Source of the DNA: an uncultured Rhodospirillales bacterium
GTDB lineage: Bacteria > Pseudomonadota > Alphaproteobacteria > Rhodospirillales > JABHCV01
Direction: 5' to 3'
NCBI GenBank assembly: GCA_938092065.1
Contig: CALKND010000016.1
Coordinates: forward strand, 21,766-85,765
DNA length: 64,000 nt
Below, one piece after another: positions 32,571-41,337 of the stretch. Positions within the stretch are counted from its first letter, which is position 1. Each line of letters opens with the position of its first letter. The notes beneath the pieces were generated by a model. It searched no databases. It was given only the letters and a program-made list of their open reading frames with translations, and was not told the DNA's origin. The translations under genes and the position numbers were made by a program.

Positions 32571-33188
32571 TCAGTACAGACTTCCTATAAAACAAATGAA
32601 GGCATCAAGTGCTTCGTTCAAGTTCTGTTGCTCTGTGCGACCTGATTTCTTGCGTGGCTTAAAGCTGTGATCTCCGTCTTCCAACCAATGTAAACTAATA
32701 TTATGCGAGACTATATAGCCTCCAATTTCATCTTTGTTCCCAAAGTTATCACGATCACCTTGCAAGAAAAGTGATGGAGTTTTAAGTTTTTGCAAGTGAT
32801 CAATACGAAGTTTATCCGGCCTGCCATGCGGATGAAATGGATAACCAAGGCAGACTAGTCCTTTGATGCCAGCCTCGTCTGCAACCATGGAAGCAATCCT
32901 TCCACCCATGGATTTGCCACCAATGATAAGATTTTCAGCACCTAGTTCAGCAATTACTTGGTGCCAAGTATAAAGGAGCAACCTCACCGTATTAGGCGGA
33001 CGTTTTTTACCAGATCTGCGCTGTTCCAACATATAAGGAAACTCAAAACGCGCAACTCTAGTGCCTTGCCGGGCAAGTCCTTCAGCGAAGAATGTCATGA
33101 AGTGGGTATCCATAGGGGCTCCTGCACCGTGGGCCAGTGCAACTAAAAAAGGGGAGTTTTTCGGTCCATTAAAAATTATATTTGTCAT
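32571..33188 (-). CDS. Alpha/beta hydrolase (KANL3/Tex30-like, Abhydrolase_11)
   Basis: Small cytoplasmic alpha/beta hydrolase. The segment LVALAHGAGAPMDTHFMTFFAEGLA (oxyanion region) is followed by the nucleophile elbow GKSMGGR, and the catalytic His lies in EDGDHSF near the end; LFLQGDRDNFG holds the likely acid. The ATG at 33188 gives about 205 aa and the usual start just before the first beta-strand. Upstream starts would add about 22 residues not typical of the family. Substrate unknown. It is the first gene of a two-gene unit with the RHH protein. Confidence 0.82.
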   Translation of the reverse strand: MTNIIFNGPKNSPFLVALAHGAGAPMDTHFMTFFAEGLARQGTRVARFEFPYMLEQRRSGKKRPPNTVRLLLYTWHQVIAELGAENLIIGGKSMGGRIASMVADEAGIKGLVCLGYPFHPHGRPDKLRIDHLQKLKTPSLFLQGDRDNFGNKDEIGGYIVSHNISLHWLEDGDHSFKPRKKSGRTEQQNLNEALDAFICFIGSLY

Positions 33189-33547
33189 CGGCTTGCCAAG
33201 TCTAAAACATACAAGGCAATTAAACATTCGTGTTACATGCCCCGGTAACCTCAACTATTAAACACTAGTAGATACTTTGTATGGATGGTTTTTATGATTT
33301 TATAAACTTCTAAAGATTAAGTGCACTCATAATGCCGAATTTAAAAAAGGCCAATAAGCTGGCTCCTAAAGCTTGCCAATCAAATCCTTGGTCAAGTAGA
33401 TATATTTTTACTTATAGCCATTCAGGATTATGTCTAGGCCCAGTCAACTACGAACGACTTATTCATTCAAAAGGTGGAGAGCCACAGCTTGATAGCGTTT
33501 GTGGCAAAGTGATGATCACAGATGCTCTCATGCTATTTCAATAACGC
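33189..33547. other. Intergenic region between hydrolase and fumarase genes
   Basis: About 360 bases. It presumably holds the promoter of the hydrolase-RHH pair on the minus strand, but I see no clear boxes and no hairpin ending the fumarase transcript. A 70-codon frame on the plus strand (33332-33544) has no ribosome-binding site and no recognisable motif. Confidence 0.5.
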
Positions 33548-35164
33548 CTAACACCTAAAACCTGCAAAGAAATCATTACCTTTATCATCAACAATAATGA
33601 AGGCAGGAAAATTAACCACGTCAATGCGCCAGATTGCTTCCATTCCAAGTTCTTCGTAGTCCTGAACTTCTACTTTCTTAATGCAATCCACCGCTAGTCT
33701 TGCTGCTGGGCCACCAATAGAGCCTAAGTAGAAACCTCCATATTTCTTGCAGGCAGCAGTCACCTGGGCCGAACGATTTCCCTTTGCTAGCATAATTAAG
33801 GATCCTCCAGCTGCCTGAAGTTGTTCGACATATGAATCCATGCGTCCTGCAGTAGTTGGGCCAAAAGATCCAGAGGCATAGCCCTCAGGAGTTTTTGCAG
33901 GGCCCGCGTAATATATAGGATGGTCCTTGAAATATTGCGGCAGCTCTTCTCCTGCATCCATACGCTCTTTGAGTTTGGCATGAGCACTATCTCGAGCAAC
34001 AATCAAGGTGCCACTGAGAGACAGTCTGGTTTTAACTGGTTGCATAGAGAGTTTGCCAAGCGTTTTTCCCATGGGCTGGTTAAGGTCAACATTGACAACG
34101 CTCTCGGACAGGAGATCATCAGATATGCTGGGCAGGTATTTTGCTGGGTCGCGTTCTAATGCTTCAATGAAGACACCTTTAGATGTTATTTTACCCTCAC
34201 ACTGGCGGTCAGCCGAGCATGAAACACCAATGCCAACCGGGCATGACGCGCCGTGACGGGGCAAGCGAATGACGCGGACATCATGGCAGAAATACTTACC
34301 GCCAAACTGAGCACCAATTCCCATGCTTTGGGTCATTTTGTGGATTAATGCCTCTATTTCCAAATCGCGAAAGGCTTGTCCTTTTTTGTTACCCATGATT
34401 GGCAAAGTATCTAGATATTTTGTTGAGGCAAGTTTGACTGTTTTTAAATTAGCCTCGGCAGAGGTGCCGCCAATAACAACAGCTAAGTGGTAGGGCGGAC
34501 AAGCGGCTGTTCCGAGAGTCCGAATTTTATCATCCAAAAAAGTCATAAGGCTATCTATGTTCAGCAAGGCTTTAGTTTGCTGATAAAGAAACGTCTTGTT
34601 GGCTGAACCACCGCCTTTGGCCATAAATAGGAATTGGTATTCATCCCCCTCAGTAGCGTAGATGTCAATCTGAGCTGGTAGGTTGTTGCCTGTGTTAGTC
34701 TCATTGAACATATCTAAGGGAGCAACCTGTGAATAGCGAAAGTTGCTTTCATTAAAAGTTTTTAAAACTCCTTCGCTAAGCGCTGCTTCATCATCACTGT
34801 CTGTCCATACTTGCTGGCCCTTTTTGCCTAAGATAATAGCTGTGCCTGTATCCTGACACATGGGGAGTACGCCACCTGCAGCAATATTAGCATTTTTCAA
34901 TAAATCCAGTGCCACAAAACGATCATTGTCTGATGCCTCATTATCATCAAGAATATTCCGAAGTTGTTTTAGATGCCCAGACCTGAGAAGGTGGGAGATG
35001 TCACGCATGGCCTCACTACAAAGCAAGGTCAGTGCCTTTGGCGCGACTTTGAGCATGGCTTTGCCTTCAAATTCAATAACGCTGACGTATTCACTAGTGA
35101 TTAGCCGCCACGGCGTATTGTTATTTGCTAAGGGGAACATCGTTTGATGAACGTAATTGCTCAT
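33548..35164 (-). CDS. fumA: Fumarate hydratase class I
   Basis: Iron-sulfur-dependent, homodimeric fumarase of the TCA cycle, interconverting fumarate and malate. The N-terminal part ([22 protein letters not shown]) and the [36 protein letters not shown] block carry the cluster cysteines. The C-terminal beta domain shows [48 protein letters not shown]. At 538 aa it is the fused (alpha plus beta) form. It begins 12 bases after sspB on the same strand, so the pair is likely co-transcribed. Confidence 0.95.
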   Translation of the reverse strand: MSNYVHQTMFPLANNNTPWRLITSEYVSVIEFEGKAMLKVAPKALTLLCSEAMRDISHLLRSGHLKQLRNILDDNEASDNDRFVALDLLKNANIAAGGVLPMCQDTGTAIILGKKGQQVWTDSDDEAALSEGVLKTFNESNFRYSQVAPLDMFNETNTGNNLPAQIDIYATEGDEYQFLFMAKGGGSANKTFLYQQTKALLNIDSLMTFLDDKIRTLGTAACPPYHLAVVIGGTSAEANLKTVKLASTKYLDTLPIMGNKKGQAFRDLEIEALIHKMTQSMGIGAQFGGKYFCHDVRVIRLPRHGASCPVGIGVSCSADRQCEGKITSKGVFIEALERDPAKYLPSISDDLLSESVVNVDLNQPMGKTLGKLSMQPVKTRLSLSGTLIVARDSAHAKLKERMDAGEELPQYFKDHPIYYAGPAKTPEGYASGSFGPTTAGRMDSYVEQLQAAGGSLIMLAKGNRSAQVTAACKKYGGFYLGSIGGPAARLAVDCIKKVEVQDYEELGMEAIWRIDVVNFPAFIIVDDKGNDFFAGFRC

Positions 35165-35176
35165 GCAATAAAGTTC

Positions 35177-35716
35177 CTATTTTTTACGAAAATTGTCCAA
35201 TGCGATCACTTTGCCCATTTTATCATCTTTTCTGTCGTTGTCATCATCCATAGAGATTTGCGCCTTTTTACCTTCTGGACTTGGCAGGTCAGACAAGACA
35301 CCAATAGCAGCGGCATTTTCCGGGTAGACTGAAGTGTTTTCAGTAACTTCAATATTCTTTTCTGCCATTTTTAATTGTAGAACGAAATTGACGGTCGGGT
35401 CAGCAAAGGTGACGATGGCTGAGTAGGGTACTTGCAAATGACACAGTCGACCGCCAAAACTTAATGATACACTAAATCCAACATCACTGACATCAAGATC
35501 ATTAAACTGATGCTGCAGAACAATGGTCATTTCTTTAGGGTGTTCGGCCCGTAGGTGGGCAGGAATTTTAACATCAGCTTGACCAGTTAAAAAAGTGATA
35601 AAAAAATGATGGTCGCCGAGCAAGCCATTAAGCATCGTCTGTTCAAGGGCACGCTTAATTACGACACGAAGGGCTTCCTCTACCCATTTTTCATAACTCA
35701 AAGGTTCTTCATTCAT
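35177..35716 (-). CDS. sspB: ClpXP adaptor SspB (alphaproteobacterial type)
   Basis: Adaptor that binds ssrA-tagged proteins and hands them to ClpXP. The folded domain covers about residues 5-115 (YEKWVEEALRVVIKRALEQ ... FFITFLTGQADVKIPAHLR). A flexible acidic and basic linker then leads to a C-terminal ClpX-binding peptide, GKVIALDNFRKK, the XB motif of alphaproteobacterial SspB. The length of 179 aa is typical. The gene lies immediately downstream of the tmRNA gene on the same strand and just upstream of fumA. Having the tag-encoding RNA and its adaptor side by side strengthens the assignment. Confidence 0.93.
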   Translation of the reverse strand: MNEEPLSYEKWVEEALRVVIKRALEQTMLNGLLGDHHFFITFLTGQADVKIPAHLRAEHPKEMTIVLQHQFNDLDVSDVGFSVSLSFGGRLCHLQVPYSAIVTFADPTVNFVLQLKMAEKNIEVTENTSVYPENAAAIGVLSDLPSPEGKKAQISMDDDNDRKDDKMGKVIALDNFRKK

Positions 35717-35769
35717 AATATCGCCTTGCTACTCCGGTTCTGCGCCTTTTGAAAAGCTCTATGTTTTCT

Positions 35770-36077
35770 GTTTGGCAATGCTAAAGAATGCCAAGTGGGG
35801 AGCTTCTGTTGCCAGGTGCCCCCCGAACCCCGTAGTAAGAGCCGTTAGGCTGCTACTGCAAATGCCTCATTATCGTTGGCATTTCTTTGTTTGGCCCGAT
35901 AACGGTGGATACCATGCCGAACGAAAGCTGAACCTTTACCACGCACGTCGATCCTGTTTCGCCCCCATTGCATATCCTTTGTGGGGATAAGAAGATTTGG
36001 TGGAGGCGCCGGGCACTGCCCCCGGGTCCGTAACGATTATTCCGTACAGTGTTTATCGTTATAGTCGGTTACCCGAC
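35770..36077 (-). ncRNA. ssrA: Transfer-messenger RNA, two-piece (permuted)
   Basis: On the minus strand the acceptor piece comes first (about 36077-35998), ending in an encoded CCA at 36000-35998. After a 31-base intervening segment the coding piece starts at 35966 (to about 35770). The two ends pair into a perfect 7-bp acceptor stem (5' GGGGGCG with 3' CGCCUCC). It includes the G3-U70 pair that makes it chargeable with alanine. A 5-bp T stem (CCGGG/CCCGG) has a non-canonical 7-base loop, GGCAGTG. The tag frame runs from GCC at 35880 to TAA at 35847-35845 and reads ANDNEAFAVAA, so the full tag is Ala plus this. It rescues stalled ribosomes with SmpB. Ends of the pieces other than the stem are approximate. 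Confidence 0.95.
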
Positions 36078-36166
36078 ATTTTTAATATAAGCTGAAAGAA
36101 ACACTATTGGAAGGGGCGGGGATGGGGTATTTTTAGCTTAATAGAATCGTTTAAGGAAATTTACTT

Positions 36167-36961
36167 GTGAAACAATATCTCGCTTTGATGGCCCAAGTTC
36201 GCCATAAAGGTATATTGAAGGAAGATCGGACTGGTACCGGCACACTTAGCCTATTTGGTGCTCAATTGCGTTTTGATTTGAATGCTGGTTTTCCTGTGTT
36301 GACCACCAAGAAACTTCACATGAAGTCAATCATACACGAACTTCTGTGGTTCCTAGCAGGCGATACCAACATCAAATACCTTAAAGATAATGGCGTCAGG
36401 ATCTGGGATGAGTGGGCCGATGAAAAAGGACATTTAGGGCCAGTTTATGGCTCTCAGTGGCGTTCTTGGCCAACACCAGATGGTAGTAAAGTCGACCAAA
36501 TTTCCAACTTGATTGAGCAGATCAAGTATAAACCCGATTCTCGCCGGTTGATTGTTAGTGCATGGAATGTTGCCGATATTGAAAACATGGCCCTGCCGCC
36601 GTGTCATTGTTTGTTCCAATTTTATGTGGCAGGTGGCCGCTTGTCCTGTCAGCTTTATCAACGTAGTGCGGATTTATTTTTAGGCGTACCCTTTAACATT
36701 GCTTCCTACGCGCTGCTGACCATGATGGTTGCTCAGGTATGCGGACTTAAACTAGGTGATTTTGTCCATACCTTTGGTGACGTGCATCTATACTCCAATC
36801 ATTTAGAACAGACAGATCTGCAACTATCGCGCACACCGAAGATGCTGCCAGATTTGAAGATCAACCCCAATGTAAAAGATATTTTTTCGTTCTCCTTTAA
36901 TGATTTTGAGCTTCAAGGCTATAATAGCGATCCACATATATATGCTCCGGTGGCTGTTTGA
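36167..36961 (+). CDS. thyA: Thymidylate synthase ThyA
   Basis: Folate-dependent methylation of dUMP to dTMP. The nucleophile is C146 in [14 protein letters not shown], the same number as in E. coli. The dUMP-binding arginines (RRLIVSAWN) and the C-terminal region ending IYAPVAV are intact. It is 264 aa. The start is GTG at 36167, with AAGGAAA 8 bases upstream. The dfr gene starts in its stop codon (TGATG), so the dTMP cycle enzymes are made together. Confidence 0.97.
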   Translation: MKQYLALMAQVRHKGILKEDRTGTGTLSLFGAQLRFDLNAGFPVLTTKKLHMKSIIHELLWFLAGDTNIKYLKDNGVRIWDEWADEKGHLGPVYGSQWRSWPTPDGSKVDQISNLIEQIKYKPDSRRLIVSAWNVADIENMALPPCHCLFQFYVAGGRLSCQLYQRSADLFLGVPFNIASYALLTMMVAQVCGLKLGDFVHTFGDVHLYSNHLEQTDLQLSRTPKMLPDLKINPNVKDIFSFSFNDFELQGYNSDPHIYAPVAV

Positions 36962-37467
36962 TGATTATCTCAATGGTTGTCGCCATAGGGGAAAATCGCG
37001 TAATTGGCCGGGATGGTGGGCTGCCTTGGCATATTCCCAGTGATCTGAAACTATTTAAGCAAACAACTATGGGCAAACCTATCGTCATGGGCCGTAAGAC
37101 GTGGGAATCTCTCGGCCGACCCCTACCAGGGCGTCCACATGTTGTAATAACCCGAGACAGGAGCTACGAAGCCTTAGGTGCTAGTGTTGTCCACGATCTG
37201 GATCAAGCTCTATCTGTTGCCTATGGCATGGCGGTTGCCCTGAAAGAGGAAGAGATCATGATTATTGGCGGGGCAGAAATATATAGGTTGGCCATGGCAA
37301 AGGCTGATCGGCTATATCTGACTGAGGTGGGACTTAGCCCCCATGGCGATGCCTTTTTTCCAGAATTTGATGTCGACCAGTGGCAAGAAATATCGCGTAC
37401 GGCGTTCCCATCTTCAGATGGCGCGCCATCCTATTCATTTGTGATTAGGGAAAAATGTAGCCATTAA
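36961..37467 (+). CDS. folA: Dihydrofolate reductase
   Basis: Regenerates tetrahydrofolate after thymidylate synthesis. The N-terminus reads [32 protein letters not shown], with the active-site Asp in PSD. NADPH-binding GRKTWESLGRPLPGRPHVVITR and the IIGGAEIYRLA motif follow. It is 168 aa. The ATG at 36961 shares its A with the thyA stop, a common coupled arrangement. The gene ends well before the convergent mrp gene. Confidence 0.96.
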   Translation: MIISMVVAIGENRVIGRDGGLPWHIPSDLKLFKQTTMGKPIVMGRKTWESLGRPLPGRPHVVITRDRSYEALGASVVHDLDQALSVAYGMAVALKEEEIMIIGGAEIYRLAMAKADRLYLTEVGLSPHGDAFFPEFDVDQWQEISRTAFPSSDGAPSYSFVIREKCSH

Positions 37468-37710
37468 TTGCAGCCCAAATTAGTGAGCGCCTTGGATAGG
37501 CATTTGGCATGTACAAAATTCACAAATCACCAGCCTATTTATGCAACCTTTTGGTGTTGCCTTGATTTAGTGGTACGGCAATACGTTAAAATCTTGGAAA
37601 ATTTCAATAAACTGATTTGAATCAATGTATTATGGGCACCAAAAAAGTTGTCTAGTAAGATAATGCAAACTTTTCATTCTTCCAAAATTGCCTCAATAAA
37701 AACCATTTTT

Positions 37711-38829
37711 TTACTGAATAACAATGCGTGGTGCTTCAGCCTCTCCTTTTGCCAGTGACGCTTGTGTTTTTTTCCAAACTTCCTTCGCCATAATACGGTA
37801 AGCTTTTGCGTGATCGCTATCGGGTTGGGAAACGACGATGGGGTTGCCACCATCTGAAGTTTCTCGAATGTCTATTGACAGGGGTATCTCACCCAGAAAG
37901 TCCATACTTAGTAATTTTGCCTCAGCTCTTGCACCGCCATGACTGAATATTTCAGAGCGCTCTCCACAATGTGGGCATGAGAAGTAGCTCATATTTTCAA
38001 CAATGCCGAAGACTGGAACATCAACCTTGCGGAACATATTCAGGCCACGTCTAGCGTCTGCTAGGGCAATATCTTGGGGTGTTGAAACAATGACCGAACC
38101 AGTCAACGGAACCTGTTGGGCCATGGTCAGTTGTACATCACCTGTTCCTGGGGGCATATCGACGACAAGTATATCAAGGTCGCCCCAGTTGATGTCGCGC
38201 ATCATTTGTTGTAGCGCAGTTTGTGCCATCGGACCCCGCCAGATCACTGGGGTTTCCTCTTCAATCAGAAAGCCCATAGACATACATTTGATGCCATGGC
38301 CTTCCATTGGATCTAGATTCTTGCCATTGCTTGATGAAGGTTCCCCACTAACGCCCAACATACGCGGCACGGAAGGGCCGTAAATATCTGCATCCAGAAT
38401 GCCTACTTTAAGGCCATCAGCGGCAAGGGCTAGGGCTAAATTGACTGACGTGGTAGACTTTCCAACTCCACCCTTGCCGGATGCAACTGCGACGATTGAT
38501 TTGACGCCAGGCATGCTAATTGCATCAGGGCCGGTGCCAGCTGGGTTGTGTTGAGCTGGCGCTGGTGCATTGGGAGTGCTGCCGCCAGTTTCAGCTGTCA
38601 AAACAACACTTACGGATAATACCCCATCAAGGGCGTGAACTGTCTTTTCAGCTTCCTTGCGAAGGGGTTCCATTTTGCTGCCGCGGGCAGGATCAACTTC
38701 TATGGCAAAGACAACATGACCATCCTTTATTTGCAAGCCGCTAATCATGCCAGCGCTGACAATATCTTCTTTCCCGTCCTTTACTGAGCCAAGAGCATTT
38801 AAAATTTGTTCCTCATTAATCACCGACAT
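37711..38829 (-). CDS. apbC: Mrp/NBP35-family iron-sulfur carrier ATPase
   Basis: P-loop ATPase that assembles or carries Fe-S clusters. An N-terminal MIP18-like domain (about residues 1-90) is followed by a Pro/Ala linker, the deviant Walker A SGKGGVGKST and the switch GILDADIYGPSVPRMLG. A CPHC pair for the bridging cluster comes next. Length is 372 aa from the ATG at 38829, which has GGAG 9 bases upstream; the start five codons earlier lacks one. It stands alone, convergent with folA and divergent from hflK. Confidence 0.93.
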   Translation of the reverse strand: MSVINEEQILNALGSVKDGKEDIVSAGMISGLQIKDGHVVFAIEVDPARGSKMEPLRKEAEKTVHALDGVLSVSVVLTAETGGSTPNAPAPAQHNPAGTGPDAISMPGVKSIVAVASGKGGVGKSTTSVNLALALAADGLKVGILDADIYGPSVPRMLGVSGEPSSSNGKNLDPMEGHGIKCMSMGFLIEEETPVIWRGPMAQTALQQMMRDINWGDLDILVVDMPPGTGDVQLTMAQQVPLTGSVIVSTPQDIALADARRGLNMFRKVDVPVFGIVENMSYFSCPHCGERSEIFSHGGARAEAKLLSMDFLGEIPLSIDIRETSDGGNPIVVSQPDSDHAKAYRIMAKEVWKKTQASLAKGEAEAPRIVIQ

Positions 38830-39092
38830 ACTTGAAATCTCCAAAATTTAAGCCGATATCTATCCGGTCTAGTATTGCCGGGATTGTTTAGCTGTCCTAT
38901 AAGACATTCAATATTCGTTAAAGATCAAACCACTTTTAATTTAATTAATTTGATTGTAGAAAAATTGAGTAGTTTTTGTGATGCTATAGGAAATTATTTA
39001 CGTACAGACAACGTAGAACGAATTAGAAGTAGGGCTACAAACAAATAATACAAGCCCGACCTTAATTCAATTTTGAAAAGGACTTAAATTTA

Positions 39093-40151
39093 ATGGCACG
39101 GAATCCACAAGGCCCATGGGGAAATGGCCCCGGAACGCCTCCTCCCGATGTTGAAGAGCTTTTGCGTCGTTCTCAGGATAAGTTTAAAAGCATGATGCCT
39201 GGGGGGGTGGGATCGTCCCGTGGCTTAATTTTGATAGTCATTGGTATTATTACAATATGGTTGTTCAGTGGCTTTTATCGTGTCCAGCCAGGAGAGCAGG
39301 GTGTCGAACTATTATTCGGCAAGTTTGTAAAAGTGACCCCCCCGGGGCTGAACTACTGGCCTCCGGCACCAATTGGACAGATTTTCAAACCCAATGTAGA
39401 ACTAACCAACCAGATCACCATTGGTTATAGGACAAATGGTGATGGCCGGTCCTCGGGCTCTCGTGATGTTCCCCAAGAGAGTTTGATGCTTACGGGCGAC
39501 CAGAACATCATTGATGTGGACTTTGTCGTGCAGTGGCGCATCAAGAACGCTGCTGATTATCTTTTCAACATTCGCAATCCTGATGCCACAGTCAAATTGG
39601 CTGCTGAAAGTGCCATCAGAGAAGTAATTGGTCAGACAACTCTCGAAGATGCCTTAACTGTCAAACGTGGAGAAGTTGAAGCTGCAACCAAGGAACTTCT
39701 GCAATCAATTTTGGATAGCTATGGCGCCGGAGTTTTTATAGTTGAAATAAAACAACAGAAGGTAGATCCGCCCTCGGAGGTTATTGATGCCTTTAACGAC
39801 GTCCAACGTGCCAAGCAGGATCAAGAACGGAGCGTTAACGAAGCTGTTGCATACAGAAATGGCATTGTTCCCAGAGCTAAAGGTGAGGCTGCTGTTATGA
39901 TTCAAGAAGCTCTTGCCTACAAAGAAAAGGTGACTAAGGAAGCAGAAGGCGAAGCCGAACGTTTCCTGTCCGTTTATGAAGCATATAAAACGGGCAAAGA
40001 AGTTACCATTGAACGTTTGTACATAGAACGTATGCAAAGTGTTTTGCAAAACTCTGAAAAAATCATTCTCGACAACAAGGGAGGAACGGGAGTTGTTCCT
40101 TACCTGCCGTTGCCTGAATTGAACAAGAAAAAGGTGGAGGCAAGCCAATGA
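39093..40151 (+). CDS. hflK: FtsH protease regulator HflK
   Basis: SPFH-family membrane protein that, with HflC, forms the cage around FtsH. A Gly/Pro-rich cytoplasmic N-terminus (WGNGPGTPPPDVEELLRR) is followed by one transmembrane helix at about residues 44-63. The SPFH domain and a coiled-coil rich in Glu and Ala (about 230-300) follow. It is 352 aa. Its stop overlaps the hflC ATG as ATGA, so both are translated together. The gene starts after a long AT-rich upstream region. Confidence 0.95.
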   Translation: MARNPQGPWGNGPGTPPPDVEELLRRSQDKFKSMMPGGVGSSRGLILIVIGIITIWLFSGFYRVQPGEQGVELLFGKFVKVTPPGLNYWPPAPIGQIFKPNVELTNQITIGYRTNGDGRSSGSRDVPQESLMLTGDQNIIDVDFVVQWRIKNAADYLFNIRNPDATVKLAAESAIREVIGQTTLEDALTVKRGEVEAATKELLQSILDSYGAGVFIVEIKQQKVDPPSEVIDAFNDVQRAKQDQERSVNEAVAYRNGIVPRAKGEAAVMIQEALAYKEKVTKEAEGEAERFLSVYEAYKTGKEVTIERLYIERMQSVLQNSEKIILDNKGGTGVVPYLPLPELNKKKVEASQ

Positions 40152-41023
40152 ATAAAATATTTCTCGCGATTATCGGCGTTGTTTTTGTTATTTCTGCTAT
40201 TGTTGCCAACAGCACCTTATTTACAGTTCATCAGGCATCGCAAGCCCTTGTTCTTCAATTTGGCAAACCGGTCAGAGTTGAACGCGACCCTGGGCTAAAA
40301 TTTAAAGTACCTTTTGTTCAGAATGTTGAATACTTTGATCGGCGTATTCTTGATCTAGATCCTCAACCGCAGGAAGTTATTCTGCAGGATCAAAAGCGTG
40401 TGAACGTAGACAGTTTTGCCCGTTATCGTATTGTTGATCCTCTTGAATTTCGCAAGAAGGTCTCAACAGATTTGGAGTTTCGTGCCGTTTTTGGCGGACG
40501 CTTAAACTCCGCAGTTCGAGCTGAAGTTGGCAAAGTGCTGCTTGGTGATATGCTGACTGCAAAGAGGGCCGATGTTATGTATCTAATTAGTGAACAGTTA
40601 AAATCACAGGGTGCTGATTTTGGTGTTGAGGTAATTGATGTTCGAATTGGGCGCACTGACCTGCCAGAGACTACATCCCAGGCAGTGTACACTAGAATGC
40701 GCTCTTCGCGAGTGGCTCAGGCCGCAGAGCTAAGAGCTAAAGGTGAAGAGGAAAAGTCGAAAATTCAGGCTGGTGCCGACCGTGAACGTACTATCATTGT
40801 TGCCAACGCCCAGAAAGATGCGGAAATCGCACGTGGTCAAGGTGAGGGCGCGCGGACGATTATCCTTAATAATGCCTTCGGTAGGGATGCTGGGTTCTTT
40901 GCTTTTTATCGATCAATGGAAGCATACGAAAAGGCCTTCGGTGAGGGGACCTCATTGGTGCTATCGCCGGACAGTGACTTTATGCGCTTCTTTGGTGCGG
41001 CCTCTGGTGACAAGAGAAGGTAA
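40148..41023 (+). CDS. hflC: FtsH protease regulator HflC
   Basis: Partner of HflK. An N-terminal membrane helix (IFLAIIGVVFVISAIVANSTLF) precedes the SPFH domain (FTVHQASQALVLQFGKPVRVERDPGLKFKVPF) and a coiled coil with RAKGEEEKSKIQAGADRERTIIVANAQKDAEIARGQGEGART. Length 291 aa. It overlaps hflK by 4 bases. A small DUF2065 protein and a DegP-type protease follow, an arrangement conserved in many Alphaproteobacteria. The operon thus joins membrane and periplasmic quality control. Confidence 0.95.
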   Translation: MNKIFLAIIGVVFVISAIVANSTLFTVHQASQALVLQFGKPVRVERDPGLKFKVPFVQNVEYFDRRILDLDPQPQEVILQDQKRVNVDSFARYRIVDPLEFRKKVSTDLEFRAVFGGRLNSAVRAEVGKVLLGDMLTAKRADVMYLISEQLKSQGADFGVEVIDVRIGRTDLPETTSQAVYTRMRSSRVAQAAELRAKGEEEKSKIQAGADRERTIIVANAQKDAEIARGQGEGARTIILNNAFGRDAGFFAFYRSMEAYEKAFGEGTSLVLSPDSDFMRFFGAASGDKRR

Positions 41024-41049
41024 ATTTCAAACGGGGTGGCAATAAGATA

Positions 41050-41241
41050 ATGGATTTTTTAGATCTATTTGCCGCCCTCGGGTTGGCCTTAGTTCTTGAG
41101 GGAGCGGCTTATACGTTGTTTCCAGTTGCCATGCGAAAAATGATGGAACAAATTCTCGCATTGCCTGTTGCCAATGTCCGTACCATTGGTCTATTCACTG
41201 CATTTGCAGGATTTGCTCTTATCTGGCTCGTCAGGAGCTAG
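41050..41241 (+). CDS. DUF2065 family small membrane protein
   Basis: 63-residue protein with two hydrophobic helices (about 1-20 and 43-60). The sequence DLFAALGLALVLEGAAYTLFPVAMRKMMEQILALP is the DUF2065 signature, followed by RTIGLFTAFAGFALIWLV. Function unknown. It lies 26 bases after hflC and in many Alphaproteobacteria is a fixed neighbour of hflKC and degP, so a role with that complex is possible but unproven. Confidence 0.88.
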   Translation: MDFLDLFAALGLALVLEGAAYTLFPVAMRKMMEQILALPVANVRTIGLFTAFAGFALIWLVRS

Positions 41242-41337
41242 GAGTGAAGTGTAAGTACCGACTAAAGTTGCCATAATGTCACCCTATTCATCTTACACAA
41301 TGATACATACTATGGTGCATTTCAGGAGATATCCAAA

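Noticed and set aside
33332..33544. 70-codon plus-strand frame between hydrolase and fumarase genes
   Set aside because: No ribosome site, no recognisable motif, runs up to the convergent fumarase end; likely chance.
35772..35990. Plus-strand frame of 72 codons
   Set aside because: Lies entirely on the opposite strand of the two-piece tmRNA gene, whose base pairing explains the sequence.
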